Of a stretch of DNA of 64,000 nt, positions 23,706 to 36,344 are shown in pieces. This DNA is from Adiantum capillus-veneris. Its lineage: Eukaryota; Streptophyta; Polypodiopsida; Polypodiales; Pteridaceae. Every line of letters starts with the position of its first letter. Position 1 is the stretch's first letter. The position numbers and the translations under genes were made by a program. The stretch lies in contig CM043962.1 of assembly GCA_014529385.2 (NCBI GenBank), positions 85,179,680 through 85,243,679 of the forward strand, in the 5' to 3' direction. Below the pieces are notes generated by a model. The model did no database searches. It was not told the DNA's origin and worked only from the letters and a program-made list of their open reading frames with translations.

Positions 23706-26700
23706 CTGTTGTCTACTCGACATCGCCGAGCTCTGAAGAATCTTCATTACAGGTCCAAACTTCATCCTCTGAGGAGACAATGGATTGTCATCGAATTTTT
23801 CCATCCACACCTGGGTACGGTTTCAAAGAATCAAGTAAGTCTTCTTCTATCTCACCTGTTTCATCATCTTCACGGTGTATGGGTAGGAGGAAACTGTCAA
23901 AAAAGATGCAGGACACTATCGACGAAACCCAAGATCTTATCACTGCTACAAAGGCAACCCTTCCACTCATTCCGTACAACAAAATTCAGCATTATGTGTT
24001 TAATGAGCAAGCTATGGCTCTACTCCAACTGTGGGACTTGCGTGTGGTTCTGCAAGCCACAAGGATTGAGTTTAACATAGACATCATCAGGCAAGTCTTG
24101 GACTCTTTCAATGTTGAAGATGGCAGTGATATGATTTATGGCCAGAAGGTGTCTGTCACACCAAAAAGCATTGCTTTTGCATTTCGTATGCCAAACGGGC
24201 CCAAACCGTCTGTGGAAACTCCAGAGAAGATCAATACAGTTTTGAAGGAGGATGATGCTGCTAAGAGGAAAAGAAAAGCTAGTGGGCAAGGGATTCCAGT
24301 GGCAGGACTGGAAGCTCCTGCTGCTTATCGGTTTGTGACTGGAGCTGTAAGTCTAAAGAATAACCCAACATATGTGTCAGAGAAGCTTTCTTCCATGATG
24401 TTAGCAAAAAAACTGGATTCCAAAGTCTCTATCAACCTCTGCCAGATATTGTCGCACAATGTGCTTCAACAAACTGCTAAGCTGAACTCTCAGAGTGTAT
24501 TCAAGGCTTGGTATGTTTGGCAATTTCTGTACTGGGAAACTGCTCCAGAATCCCATGATCAGTGAGAATGGCTTGGAGTCAGAAGCCATTTCAAGTATCC
24601 AAAAATATCGACTTGTCATAGGATGAAGAAGAAACAGAAATTCAGTCCACTCCTACTGGACTGAAAAGGAAGGCTAAACAAGATGAACCTGACAGTTCAA
24701 AGAAGCCAAGGACGACACTGACCAAGAGCAGTGCTCTCCTGAAGCAGCTAGAAAGTCAAGTCAAAACAATGTATATTGACAAGACTCCAGTTAGCCAGAC
24801 TGAACAACAAACTGACCAGACCACTGGTGGAATCAACCAGTCAGTAGGCCAGATTTCAGTAACCACCAGTATTGGTCAAGACCAGACAGAGAAGGCTAGT
24901 TCTGAAAAATCAGCAGACCAGGTTGATAAGGGCAAAGACCCAGCGTCTCCAAATCTACTAGGCCAAGTCTCCATCCCACACAATAGTCTCCATCCCACAC
25001 AATGAAGAGGCCCTGCACCTGACCAAGAAAGACAGGTTACAACAGCTACAAACTCATCCACTCAAGGGACGTATCTTGTTGCAGAAATCTGATTATGCTG
25101 CCTTACCTTATATGGCTCCTGTCACAGTCTATGAGCCAACTGATTCTGACCCAGCAGCAACAACTAATGATGGATGTTCAGTACTCATCCAGTCATCATG
25201 GAATACTATTGTCAATTCTATGGGACAAATGTTGGATGTTGCAGGGTCAGAAGATGAAATAATTAAGGTAAAAACTGAATTGAGGGAGGCTGAGGACCAG
25301 ATTGAAAAGCTGGAGCAAGAGAGAGCATCCCAGAACTTGTGTCACACTCTCCTTGAAGCTCACTTAGATAGGACCATTCAGCTATTACAAAGTAATCTAG
25401 CCAAGGTAGAGTCTGAGATGTAGGTCATGCGGGAAGAAAAGACTGAAGCACAACGAGCTACGGATAGGTTTGAAACCATGCTAAGAATGAAGCGAGTTGA
25501 GTTCAGCTCATTACTGTTCCGCCACAATGCTCTGAAGACCACCCTAACAGAAAGATATATCTATAATAACATGGCCGAGATCTTGAATCCATCAGGCAAT
25601 GTTGTTTTTGATATGGAAAACTTGAAGTCTCTTATGGAGACGATGCAGAGTGATTTGCAGGATAAGGTCGCTAAATATAAAGTGCTCTGACAAATCAAAC
25701 TATCCTTGATTACATTGAACAACAGATTACCATTGAAGAAGATGAAGATAAGGAAGAAGAAGCAGAGAAGGAGGAGGATGAACCAGACGAAGGGCATAAT
25801 AATGATGATGATGATGATGCCTCTCCCCCATCTCGACCTTCAAGACCTAGTACTGGGGACACAGGGCCAAATAGAGGAAATAAGTCACAGGCAAACTAGT
25901 CAGATTAGCATGAAGGGCAGAGGTCGAGCAATCAACAGCCAGAAGAGCAACAACCCAGCAACACTGGGAGTCCATCGACACACCAGTCACAACACAGCAG
26001 GGATGTTAAAGGGAAAATTAAAGCTGTGACTGAGAGACATTAGCAGGCTCCTATAACCACGCGGTATTTGGAGGATGATGATCTCATATCTAATCTGGAA
26101 CGCTTTCAGCGATTGTATGTTGGAGCCAGGGAAATGGTTGAGCATTGGAAATCAGTTTCTTTCCATGATCAAAAGGCTTGCCAATTACGTGCGCATCCCA
26201 GCACAATCCAACTATTGGAAAGGGTGCTCGAATGGATACTAACTGTTGCTGAAGAGAGAGTAACCAATCCACATTGGCAACAACTGCAGAATGTCGCTCT
26301 CTGGCTATGGAATTAGAACTTCTGCTGGGAAACAAGCCAACATATAAAAGTATGAAAGATGTCATGAATCAATTGAAAGAAGCTTTAGTGCAAATGCAGA
26401 TTGCTAGAGGAGTTTTGGATCAAAGGGTGCGGACTATTCTTGAAGACCAGACTGCCACCAGCAAGGAACCTCAAACTAGAATGTCAGTGGGAGAACAGGC
26501 AACTACTCTTCGGAAACTGTTTTAGCTGGTTAGAGTAACCAGAAAAATGATGCAGCAAGAAAACCAGGTTGTCCTTAACTTCTTAGAATTTTTACCTGAT
26601 TCCCCAATTCTTTTGTATGCCTTACAAGCAAGAGAGGCAGAGTTGCCACGATTTTTTTCAGCACTTTACCCTCAACATCTAGAACCAATCGATCCGCTCA

Positions 26701-27302
26701 CATATTTCAAGATTACTGATGACCTCCATGATTGGTATGAGCGATCGACTGTGAAATGGAAAACTTGGCAAACACTATTCAACAACGCTCTCCAACTGAA
26801 TGATCTCCAGGAGCTGAAAAATGAGGTGCAGAGGATCAAATTGTGTATGGGCCAGTGGAAAATTCAGATCAGAGGCCTCACTCAGATTACCAACCAACTG
26901 CTGCAACTCACTGTTGAGTCCTCTAAACTTCCTGAAAAGGACATTACGGCTAAACCAGGCCTATGACCACAGTATAGAAAGATGGCCGAGATTCTTTTTG
27001 AAGCTCGAATCAAAACCAATCAGCCTCTCCTAGAAGGATGGATCCATACCGCTTCGCATTGTCACAAACTGGCTAGAACTAGGATCACCAAAGGCAAATG
27101 CACGCTCTATGATCTCGACACCAAAACCTATCATCCTCTCACACCTTATGAAATGGATATGACCACAGAAAGGCGGGATCATCTTGAGCAGGAGGCCATT
27201 TATAGACTCATTCAGAAGGAGAATGTTGGCACTGGGACTTCTCAGGCGCCATCCAGGCCAAAGGGTAAAGAGAAGCGGGTTCAGTGGAGGGATATTGGGT
27301 AG
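23706..27302 (+). pseudogene. Extra 3' reading frame of the Ty3 element (plant-transposon-protein-like)
   Basis: A formerly continuous frame of about 1,190 codons between integrase and the 3' LTR, now broken at about 24563, 25003, 25423, 25690, 26315, 26525 and 26966. The first part (NEQAMALLQLWDLRVVLQAT ... IIRQVLDSFN ... YGQKVSVTPKSIAFAFRMP) resembles the 'putative plant transposon protein' domain (Pfam PF20167 as I recall) found in the 3' frame of Athila-type elements. The middle is Gln/Thr-rich and then coiled-coil (EAEDQIEKLEQERASQ), followed by a poly-Asp/Glu stretch. The last part contains LQLNDLQELKNEVQRIK and a basic end (RPKGKEKRVQW). I see no transmembrane segment or signal peptide, so nothing supports an envelope function. 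Confidence 0.65.
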
Positions 27303-27394
27303 TTCCATCTCAGAATACGGTTAAGGATTTTTCCTTCTTCTCAGTTGGAAGGTTGATTGTTAGGAAATAAGATGTAGCTAACTAGATTTTTGAG

Positions 27395-28115
27395 TAGATT
27401 ACTTAATGGAGAGAGATAGATTTCACACACAAGAGATTATAGAGTAGAGAGAGAGAGAGAGAGATTATAGAGTAGAGAGAGAGAGAGAGAGAGTACACAC
27501 GATATACGTGGTTCACCCAATGTGGGCTACGTCCACAGAAAAGCAGCCACTCGATGGCTTTAGCACTTCTAAAGAAGAAGTAGTTTACTAAGGGATTAAA
27601 CCCTTGATAGAGCTCCCGCCTTGCTTCACTCTCACCACCTCACACTCACCTTGTTGCATCAACTTCACACAATGAAATGTGTGTAGAAATGGCCTCCTTT
27701 TATAGGCCCAAAGGGCTGCCCTCTCTTATGAGAGACAGCAATGTGTAGCCGCCCTTGTGTGAATAAGTCCAAATCGGACCCTCCAATCCGCCCATGTGTG
27801 GCCGTCCTTGAGAAGACAAGTCCGCTTTGAATTCGGCCACCGGCCATTGATTTCCGGCCATTGACTTCCGACCGGTTGTTTTCCGACCACTTTCCGGCCG
27901 CCGTCCGGCCATAATATTCCGACAAAAAACAAAGTCTCGGGGGCCTCCGTCCCCGAGGCCTCTAAAGTTGCCCCTGATTCTTGTCCGTGAAAATTTTGGT
28001 TTCCAGTGAGTGATTTTCCTTCACGCACGATGGCTTCTCCTCATAATGGGGGCCTTACAAATGTGCGCTTTTACCACAGAAAATTACAAGGGTAAATCAG
28101 GCTCCATACTTAACA
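27395..28115 (-). repeat. 3' LTR of the copia element
   Basis: On the minus strand it starts TGTTAAGTATGGAGC and ends ...AATCTA. It has a TATAAAAG box on the minus strand (27697-27704) and an (AG)n run duplicated relative to the other LTR. It is preceded on the minus strand by the polypurine tract. Confidence 0.93.
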
Positions 28116-28130
28116 ATCTCCCACTTGGAG
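28116..28130 (-). promoter_or_regulatory. Polypurine tract of the copia element
   Basis: The minus strand reads CTCCAAGTGGGAGAT immediately before the 3' LTR start TGTTAAG. This CAAGTGGGAGA pattern is the usual copia polypurine tract and would prime plus-strand DNA synthesis. Confidence 0.85.
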
Positions 28131-28175
28131 ACTGATCTCCAAACCAAACCTGTGATTGCTTTCCATTCTGGCTTC

Positions 28176-31100
28176 TTATCCTTGAATGCCGATTGAAGAT
28201 GAGCAAAAGCTCAACTTCTCCTTGTTGACCACCTTTGTAAACATGTCTGCAGGATTTTCACTTGTATGCACCTTTCCTAGCTTTACCTGTCCCTCTTCCA
28301 AAAGAGTGCGTATGAAGTGATATCTCACCTCAATGTGCTTTGTCCTTGAATGAAAGGCTGAGTTCTTCGCAAGATGGATAGCGCTTTGGCTATCACTGTA
28401 CAAGACACAATTGTCTTGTTTGAATCCAAGCTCTTCTAAGAATCTGTGAAGCCACAGAATTTCTTTGCTTGCTTCCGTCATTGCTACATACTCTGCTTCC
28501 GTGTTAGAAAGTGAAACCACTTTTTGCAGCTTTGAAGCCCAGCTTACTGTTGTGCCTCCAACCGTGAAAACATAGCCAGTAGTGCTCCTTCGAGTATCTT
28601 TGTCACCTGCCATATCTGCATCAGCATACCCTTCTAGAAAAATATCAGTTCCTCCAAAATGAAAATCATTTGTTGTTGTCCCTTTTAGATACCTAAGTAT
28701 CCACTTCACAGCTTGCCAATGCTCTTTACCTAGGTTGTCCATGAACCTACTCACAACTCCCACTGCATGTGCAATGTCTGGCCTTGTCCAGACCATAGCA
28801 TACATTAGAGAACCTACCGCTACAGCATATGGAACTTTAGACATATAGGCTATCTCCTCTTGTGTCTATGGACACATATCCTTCGTTAGTTTAAAATGCC
28901 CAGCCAAAGGTGTAGAAACTGGTTTTGCATTTTGCATTGCAAACCTTTCTAGTACCTTCTTGATGTAATCTTCTTGAGATAGCTTTATTGTCTTCTTCTT
29001 TCTGTCCCTTGATATTTTCATACCAAGTATCCTCTTTGCAGCACCTAAATCTTTCATTGAAAAAGATTTAGATAGCTCCTCTTTTAGGTCTTTGATGTCC
29101 TGCATGTTAGCACTTGCAATCAGCATGTCATCAACATACAACATTAGGATGATGAACTTCCCATCTCCCAAATTCTTCGTGTAGACGCAATGATCCGAGT
29201 TGCATCTTGTGAATCCATGATCCAACATCCATCGATCAAACTTCAAGTACCATTGTCTTGATGCTTGCTTTAAACCATACAAGCTCTTCTTTAATTTGCA
29301 AACCATTTTCTCCTTACCTTTTACTTCATACCCCTTTGGTTGAAGCATGTAGATTTCCTCCTCTAAGTCACCGTGAGGGAATGCCGTATTTACATCCATT
29401 TGCTCGAGATTTAAATCATGAGCAGCCACAAGGCTTAAGACAAGCCTAATTGAGTTCATTTTTACAACAGGAGAAAATATTTCATTGAAGTCAATACCTT
29501 TCTTTTGAGAAAACCCTTTTACCACAAGCCTAGACTTGTACCTTTTCTTCCCACCTTCTTCTTCCTTCAGCTTGTACACCCATTTGTTTTGAAGTGCCCG
29601 CTTACCTTTAGGCAACTCAACCAACTCCCATGTTTGGTTGCGATGTAGTGAGTCCATCTCCACTTGCATGCTCTTCGTCCATTCTTCTTTGGATTCATGT
29701 TGCATAGCTTCTTCGTATGATTCCGGCTCTCCAGAATCTGAGATCAAGAGATGGTTGAAGGAAGGAACAAACCTTTCTGGAGGTCTACTTGCTCTTTTAG
29801 ATTGATTTTACCATCTTCAGGATTCCATAGGCGATACCCAAAGTCTCCTTCTCCATAGCCAATGAAGAAACACTTTTTGGACTTTGCATCTAGCTTTGAT
29901 CTTAGGCTTCTATCTATGTGCATGAAAGCCTCACACCCAAACACTTTGAGAAATGCATAATTCACTGGTTTACCTGTCCATGCCTCTTCTGGAACTCCCC
30001 CATCCAATGCCGTTGAGGGTGACCGATTGATTAATTACACAGACGTACTTACAGCTTCCGCCCAAAGCTCAAGCGGTAGGCCTGCATGTAGCCACACGCT
30101 TCATGCTCGTTCCATGATTGTCCTGTTCATCCTTTCCGAAATCCCATTTTGTTGAGGTGTCCTTGGGGTTGTCCTTTGCCTCCGAATGCCATTGCTAGCA
30201 CAAAAGCTTTCAAAAGCTTGGCTGCAATATTCGCCTCCATTGTCATATATGAGGCATTTAACCTTGGTACCTGTTTCATTCTCCACAAAGGCTTTCCACC
30301 TTTGAAATATGGAAAATACATCGGATTTATTCTTCATGACATAAACCCATGTTTTTCTAGTCGCATCGTCTATGAATGTTACATAGTACAATGAGCCACC
30401 AAGTGATGGTGTACTTGCAGGACCCCAAACATCAGAATGAACCAACTCAAGTTTTTTATTTTTTCTTTCATTTCCTGATTTTTGAAATTTTACCCTCTTT
30501 TGTTTACCATAAACACAATCTTCACAGAACTCTAAGTCCACTTCTTTCAAACCTGGTAGAAGCTTCTTTGTTTGAAGGATTTGCATTCCTTTGGCACTCA
30601 TATGCCCAAGTCGGTAGTGCCACACCGCACTGTCAACTTCTGTAGTTGCTGCACAAGCTGAAGGTTGCGTGCTAACAGTACACAAGTAAAGTGTACCGAC
30701 TTTTTCTCCCTTGGCAACCACCAAAGATCCCTTTGAGATCTTCCACCGTTTGTTTCCGAATGCAATGTTGTGACCTTCATCGTCCAATTGTCCTGTAAAG
30801 ATCAAATTTTTGCGAAGAGAAGGAACATGCCTAACATCTTTAAGCTTCCATTCATTTCTGTTAGCAGTTTTGACAGAAACTGTACCTTTGCCGACAATCT
30901 CACAAGCTTCATCATCTCCCAAGTATACATACCCAAAATTACCTTTGGTGTAGTCTTGGAAATGTTGCTTGTGTGGTGTCGCATGGAATGAAGCCCCGGA
31001 ATCTACTATCCAGGAATTAGACACATTGTCTAATGAGAGAATTAGAGCATCTTGCTCTACTTTACCTGCCACATTGGCCTCCGATGTTGGCTTGTTGTCT

Positions 31101-31873
31101 TGAGACTCAGTCTCCTTCTTCTTCTTGGACCAACAATCCTTCTTGACGTGGCCCTTCTTGCCGCAGTTCCAACATTCAAGAACTGACTTTGTGCGTGACT
31201 TGCTCCGCCTTGAGTGATCACGACCCTTTTGGTTTTTGAACCTCTCCTTAGGTCTTCCACTTGTTTCCACTGATAGTGCAGCACTTGATGATTCTCATGT
31301 GCTTCTCCTTCGCATTTCCTCGCTTAGGAGAACACCCACAACATCATCAAACTTAAGAGTATTTGTGCCAGAGATAGAATTACTTACAGCCATCACAAGG
31401 TTGTCCCAACTATCCGGTAGAGATGATAGTATAAGGAGAGTTCTCACTTCGTCATCGAAATTGATTTTCACTGATCGAAGTTGACTTATGTTTGTGTTAA
31501 AGTCATTTAGGTGTTCTGCAACTGAACCATTCTCTATCATCTTTAGATTGAACAAGCGCTTCATAAGAAATACCTTATTGGATGCCGATGGTTTCTCGTA
31601 GAAGTCGTCAAGTGACTTCATCAAGTCCTCCGTGGTCTTCATCTCCGAAACATTGAAGGCCACCGTTGACGCCAAGCTTAACCGGATTGTTCCCAGTGCC
31701 TTTCGATCAAGGACAACCCATGATTCATCTACCATTGCTGCGGGCTTCTTCGCAAGACCGCCTAGTGGCAAATAGAGGTCCTTCTGGTAGAGATAGTCTT
31801 CAATTTGCATCTTCCAATGTTGGTAGTTTTTGCCGTTGAACTTCTCAATCTTGAGCTTCCCTTCCTCCGCCAT
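28176..31873 (-). pseudogene. Copia gag-pol polyprotein, lightly broken
   Basis: Start chosen at the ATG at 31873 (MAEEGKLKIEKFNG); the frame upstream opens only with GTG. Gag (UBN2-like, MIENGSVAEHLNDFNTNI) is followed by zinc knuckle CWNCGKKGHVKKDCW (near 31165), protease WIVDSGASFHAT (near 31005), pre-integrase VWHYRLGHMSAKGM, integrase D,D,E (LVHSDVWGP, YDNGGEY, GISERMNR), RT (NKWVYKLK ... MLYVDDMLIASAN near 29140), and RNase H (GYADADMAGD, TEAEYVAMTEA, SDSQSAIHLAKNS, TKHIEVRYHFIR). Single in-frame stops sit near 31296, 30100, 30030 and 28867, with one frameshift near 29750. Few lesions over 1,230 codons agree with recent insertion. Confidence 0.93.
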
Positions 31874-31901
31874 AACTCCCACTCAATTCAAGGAATCCTT
31901 G

Positions 31902-32601
31902 TAGATTACTTAATGGAGAGAGATAGATTTCACACACAAGAGATTATAGAGTAGAGAGAGAGAGAGAGAGAGAGTACACACGATATACGTGGTTCACCCA
32001 ATGTGGGCTACGTCCACGGGAAAGCAGCCACTCAATGGCTTTAGCACTTCTAAAGAAGAAGTAGTTTACTAAGGGATTAAACCCTTGATAGAGCTCCTGC
32101 CTTGCTTCACTCTCACCACCTCACACTCACCTTGTTGCATCAACTTCACACAATGAAATGTGTGTAGAAATGGCCTCCTTTTATAGGCCAAAAGGGTTGC
32201 CCTCTCTTATGAGAGACAGCAATGTGTAGCCGCCCTTGTGCGAATAAGTCCAAATCGGACTCTCCAATCCGCCCATGTGTGGCCGCCCTTGAGAAGACAA
32301 GTCCGCTTTTGAATTCGGCCATCGGCCATTGACTTCCGACCGGTTGTTTTCCGACCACTTTCCGGCCGCCGTCCGGCCATAATATGCCGACAAAAAGGAA
32401 TATTCCGGCAAAAAACAAAGTCTCGGGGGCCTCCGCCCTCGAGGCCTCTAAAGTTGCCCCTGATTCTTGTCCGTGAAAATTTTGTTTTCCGGTGAGTGAT
32501 TCTCCTTCACGCACGATGGCTTCTCCTCATAATGGGGGCCTTACAAATGTGCGTTTTTACCACAGAAAATTACAAGGATAAATCAAGCTCCATACTTAAC
32601 A
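31902..32601 (-). repeat. 5' LTR of the copia element
   Basis: Matches 27395-28115 end to end. A TATA box TATAAAAG lies on the minus strand at 32178-32185. The 28-nt leader between the LTR end (31902) and the Gag ATG (31873) reads CAAGGATTCCTTGAATTGAG and lacks the usual TGGTATCAGAGC primer-binding site. Confidence 0.93.
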
Positions 32602-32884
32602 TTGATATCAGTTTGTGTAGATGATGAGAGCTCTACATTGGCCTTTTCAACTGCCTTTCGCAATCTCGTATGGCCACTCTATCATTGGTCAAGTCCAGTC
32701 CTTGGAATCAAAATCAGACAGTGGATTTTTTTTCTCAGAAATTTTGGAACCTTGCCAAAATTCAAGACAGGAGAGAAGGATGTAGATGGCTGAGACAGTC
32801 TCACTGGGTGGGAACCGGCTCCTGTGAGACGGGCAGAGGATCAGTTAGTAATTACTACGGTAGTTACCATGATAAACCCAAAGC

Positions 32885-32892
32885 ATATAAAT
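32885..32892 (+). promoter_or_regulatory. TATA box of the Ty3 LTR
   Basis: TATAAATAGG lies about 280 bp into the right part of the LTR, where a U3/R boundary would be expected. It is followed by a pyrimidine-rich, TCAGT-rich downstream segment. Assigned on sequence and position only. Confidence 0.6.
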
Positions 32893-33256
32893 AGGACCCA
32901 TTACATTGTAATCGGCTTGAACATAAGTTGGCATAAGTTACGGGCATGAATTGAGCCATTTGTCAGCTGTACCTTTGTTAAGCTTTTCATCCATAAACCT
33001 AAGTTGTTCTTGATCTACATCATCTTCATTGTAATCTTTCATCGGTAATCCCAATTACAGCAGTACAGTATATTCCAGTTATACATACTTTGTACTCATT
33101 CTCTCTGAGTCTGACTCTGAATCTGAATCTAAATATCATTCTCAGTACTTCAGTCTAGTTCTCATTCCAGTAGATGTATTCCAGTTCAGTTTCTATTCCC
33201 TTGTCCAGTCTACTGTTTGAACTGATACATCACCAAGTAGTTGTAAACTTCTAACA

Positions 33257-33906
33257 CTGGAATCAACTATCTAAAAGAGATCGGCTCCAATTCCATTGTT
33301 GGTTGACGTAAATCAAGCACTTGTGTCTGATACTCTCCATGGAGAGGCCAACACAAAGACTTTTGTTTGGATAGTAAGTTTCTTGTCTTTCGAATCACGA
33401 TCGAGGTAGGTCAATCATTTCAGTCGTCGTTGGATTCTTTGTTGTGACCTTGTGACTTGGCAAGTGGCCATTTGCTTGCAGGTGGATTGAGTATAGCTTT
33501 CCCATTCCCACCCTAAAGAAGAATTACTTTGTCAATGTGTCGTGGTACACGATGAGTACTTCCATCCTCACACAAGTTTCTCTCACAACAATTTATGGGC
33601 TTTGACATGTCAAAGTTAGTCCTTTTCTTTTGGCCAGTTGTTAACAAATATTTGTGGATAAAAATAAATGCTTGTGCATGATAGTTTCTTGATGTGAAGT
33701 GTTTTGATTCTAGTGTTTTTGCTTGTTTCGGGCACCATTTCTCTTTGTTTTCCCTCTAGATTAATAGAGGAGCAAAACTCTCAAGCAAGAAGCACTACTT
33801 GCAGTACTTTGACTCCTTGGGTTTCACAAACCCCTTTGAGGGCTTGGAGAGAGTACATAGGTTACTCCTTAATAACATAACTCTAAGTTGGTTGTGTTAT
33901 CATACA
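33257..33906. other. No gene recognised
   Basis: Between the end of the Ty3 LTR and copia similarity. AT-moderate sequence without long frames. It may be host flank or the outer LTR of the following copia element. Nothing else is supported. Confidence 0.5.
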
Positions 33907-35883
33907 TATGTGGTAGTGATGTGTGTGAACACACTTAGGACTGCCGAGGTATTTTTTTCCCTCACTAAGAGGTTTGAGTTTAATGCATTTTTGGCTAGTT
34001 GTGGGATAAAACACCAATGTAAAGTGTTGTATACACCTCATCAAAATGATATTGTTGAAAGGAAAAACAGGTCATTTACAGAAATGGCACGATGTATGGT
34101 CAAAAGTCAAGCTTTGCCAGACTTGAGGCTATCATGTGTGCTACTTATGTACTTAACATGTGTCCTACAAAAACTTTGCAATCTATGACTCCATATGAAG
34201 CATGGTATGCTATAAATCCATTTATTTTTGGTTGTTTGGCTTATGTTTTGGTGCACAAATGCAACACAAAAAACTAGATGATAAGGTTGTTCAATGCATT
34301 TTTGTTGGTTATAGAACTGAAAGAAAAAGTTATAGGTTGTACCATCCGCAAGAAAAGTGTATCTTGGTTTCACGGGATTTTATGTTTGTGGAAGATTATG
34401 TTCAACCCTTATTGTCATGTACTAGAGACAAAAATGTAAGGTCACAGGACATTTATGACATTTTGTTGCCTCTTTTCAATGGTGGAAACTTGAATGTAAA
34501 TTCCAATGAGGAAAATGTACAGCTTATGGAGGTTTCTGAAAATGCTATGGATCAACCTATTATTGATACAAATGTACTTATGTACTTGATGTGGAAAGGG
34601 CTGAGAATGAGCAGGCTAGAGGTATGTCAAAATGGCTAGTGAATACTTTGCATGACAGTATTGGATGCACCTTTGTCTAGTCGTACTCATTTAGGTTCTT
34701 GCCATGCATCTTATGCATGAGATTGTTATGCTTTGGCTGCTTCTAGCTTATGTGATGTAGAGGAACCTTTGTCTTTTATGAAGCACAGAATTCAAAAAAT
34801 TGGATGGCTACCATGCAATTAGAATATGATGCACTTATAGAAAATGACACATGGACTTTATGTGATTTACCTCTTGGCAAAAAGGCCATTGGTACGAAGT
34901 GGGTTAACAAGTTGAAACGTAGATCGGATGGTGAGATTGATTGTTGTAAGGCTCGACTTGTTGCAAAAGATTATGCATACCAGAAAGGCATAGATTATGA
35001 AGAGGCTTTTGCTCCCACTTGTCGTGCGACTATTGTGTGTTTTCTAGGTGCATTGGTAGCTCATTTTGGATGGGATATACATCAATCAGATATTGTTACT
35101 GCTTTCTTGAATAGTGACATATTTGAGGAAGTTTATGTAACGCAGCATCGTGGTTTTGTCATCAAAGGGCAAGAAGATAAAGTGTGCAAATGTAAGAAAT
35201 ATTTGTATGGGTTGAAGCAATCTCCTCGTGCTTGGTATGAGAAAGCTGACACTCATTTAGTTAAACGAAGCTTTTGTAAAACAGTCCGATTGAAAGCACT
35301 TTGTATGTAAAACGTGAGGGCGATGTACTTCTCATTGTTGTTCTATATGTGGATGATTTGTTGATCATTGGCCCAAATGAAACACATATTGTTGAATTTA
35401 AGGCTAATTTGAATGCTACTTTCAAGATGAAAGATTTAAAACTATTGCATCATTACTTCGGCATACACTTTCAACAATGTGATGGTGGTATTGCCTTGTG
35501 CCAAACAAGTTAACTTTGGACTTGAGAAGTGCAAACCTATTGCTACTCCCATGAAAACAGGTTTGAAATTGAGTCTTCATGATTCTGGTGATTCTATCAA
35601 TGTCACTCTTTACCAAACAGGTCACCATATGTATGCATAGTCGAGGGTCTAAGCATTGGCAGGCTATCCAAGAGGATTTTTTGCTACTTGAGTGGTACTT
35701 TGCATCTTGGCTTGTTTTATCCCAAGGGGGGATCATTGTTGCCAGATTTACATGCTTTTTCGAACTCAGATTCGGATGGTTGTTATAGCACGCGAGTATC
35801 CACGAGTTGTTTTTATTTCATGCTTTTTGGTAGTCCATGCATATCATGGTTGAACAAGAAGCAACCTACTTTGGCTACTTCAA
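33907..35883 (+). mobile_element. Copia element (second family), left part
   Basis: 33907-33975 shares TGTGGTAGTGATGTGTGTGA and its continuation with the LTR start at 46420, and then jumps into integrase (GIKHQCKVLYTPHQN, IVERKNRSFTEMAR), so an internal deletion has removed the Gag-protease region. Later parts are the CP-conserved YRLYHPQEKCILVSRDFMF, RT (GTKWVNKLKRRSDGEI, DIHQSDIVTAFLN, LYGLKQSPRAWYEKA, VVLYVDDLLIIGPNE) and the RNase H start, ending at 35883 inside a TCA codon where the DNA transposon begins. Several frameshifts and stops make it inactive. The 1-770 scrap belongs to the same family. Confidence 0.9.
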
Positions 35884-35916
35884 GGGTGTAAGCATGTTAA
35901 CTTGTCATGCTTTTTG
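35884..35916. repeat. Left terminal inverted repeat of the Sola-like element
   Basis: 33 bp beginning GGGTGTAAGCATGTTAACTT. It contains AGCATG and the palindrome GTTAAC, related to the AGCATG/GCTAAC units of the intron arrays. The subterminal DNA just inside (GTGCTAGTTATCATG) continues the theme. Confidence 0.93.
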
Positions 35917-36080
35917 TGCTAGTTATCATGTGGCAACAAGCATATCTTGTAAGCATAATGAGAGTGTAACTTTTCAAACGTGTGGGAATCCATCAAATAT
36001 TTCAAAATAGGGGGGCCACCCTGAATCCACTTTTCTGACCATTTACGCAGTGTTACTCTGAGGGGAGTGGGGTAGCCAAA

Positions 36081-36285
36081 ATGCATGGAGAGAAGCGGAG
36101 TGGGGCAGTCAACATGCATGGAGAGAAGCGGGGCGCAGGGGCCAGAGGTAAGAGAAAACCAAAAACAAAGTCGAGGGTTGAACTTTCTGCTGCTTCTTCT
36201 CTGCCCCGAAAAAGGGTGAAGCTCTCTAATTCCCCAACATCCCCAATGGCAAAGACCTTGCATACAAAGGGGAAGGATGACTCAG

Positions 36286-36344
<59 letters not shown>

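Larger units (their letters stand above)
27395..32601 (-). mobile_element. Complete Ty1/copia element, minus strand, relatively young
   Basis: Two LTRs (27395-28115 and 31902-32601) enclose gag-pol in the order Gag, protease, integrase, RT, RNase H, which defines copia. Flanks are TTGAG (27390-27394) and TTGAT (32602-32606), a 4/5 match to a 5-bp target duplication. The LTRs differ by only scattered substitutions and a few short indels, while all other elements here are far more decayed. It is inserted in the LTR of the Ty3 element. Confidence 0.95.
27359..33256 (+). mobile_element. 3' LTR of the plus-strand Ty3 element, split by a copia insertion
   Basis: Begins TGTTAGGAAATAAG (27359) directly after the last frame and ends CTTCTAACA (33256), a matching TGTTAG/CTAACA inverted pair. 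The copia element at 27395-32601 interrupts it 36 bp in, so the LTR proper is 27359-27394 plus 32602-33256 (~690 bp). A purine-rich run (GGAAGG) precedes it. No 5' copy exists in the window because the element is truncated at 19385. Confidence 0.8.

Noticed and set aside
23706-24565. Envelope protein of the Ty3 element
   Set aside because: No signal peptide, transmembrane segment or cleavage motif is visible. Similarity is to a plant transposon-protein domain, so it was not called env.
27030-28028. Minus-strand frames inside the left copia LTR and over the Ty3 3' frame
   Set aside because: LTR sequence is non-coding (the same frames recur at 32146-32514), and the rest is antisense to the 3' frame.
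31874-31882. Copia Gag start at 31882
   Set aside because: That codon is GTG. The first ATG is at 31873, and the upstream residues are not needed.
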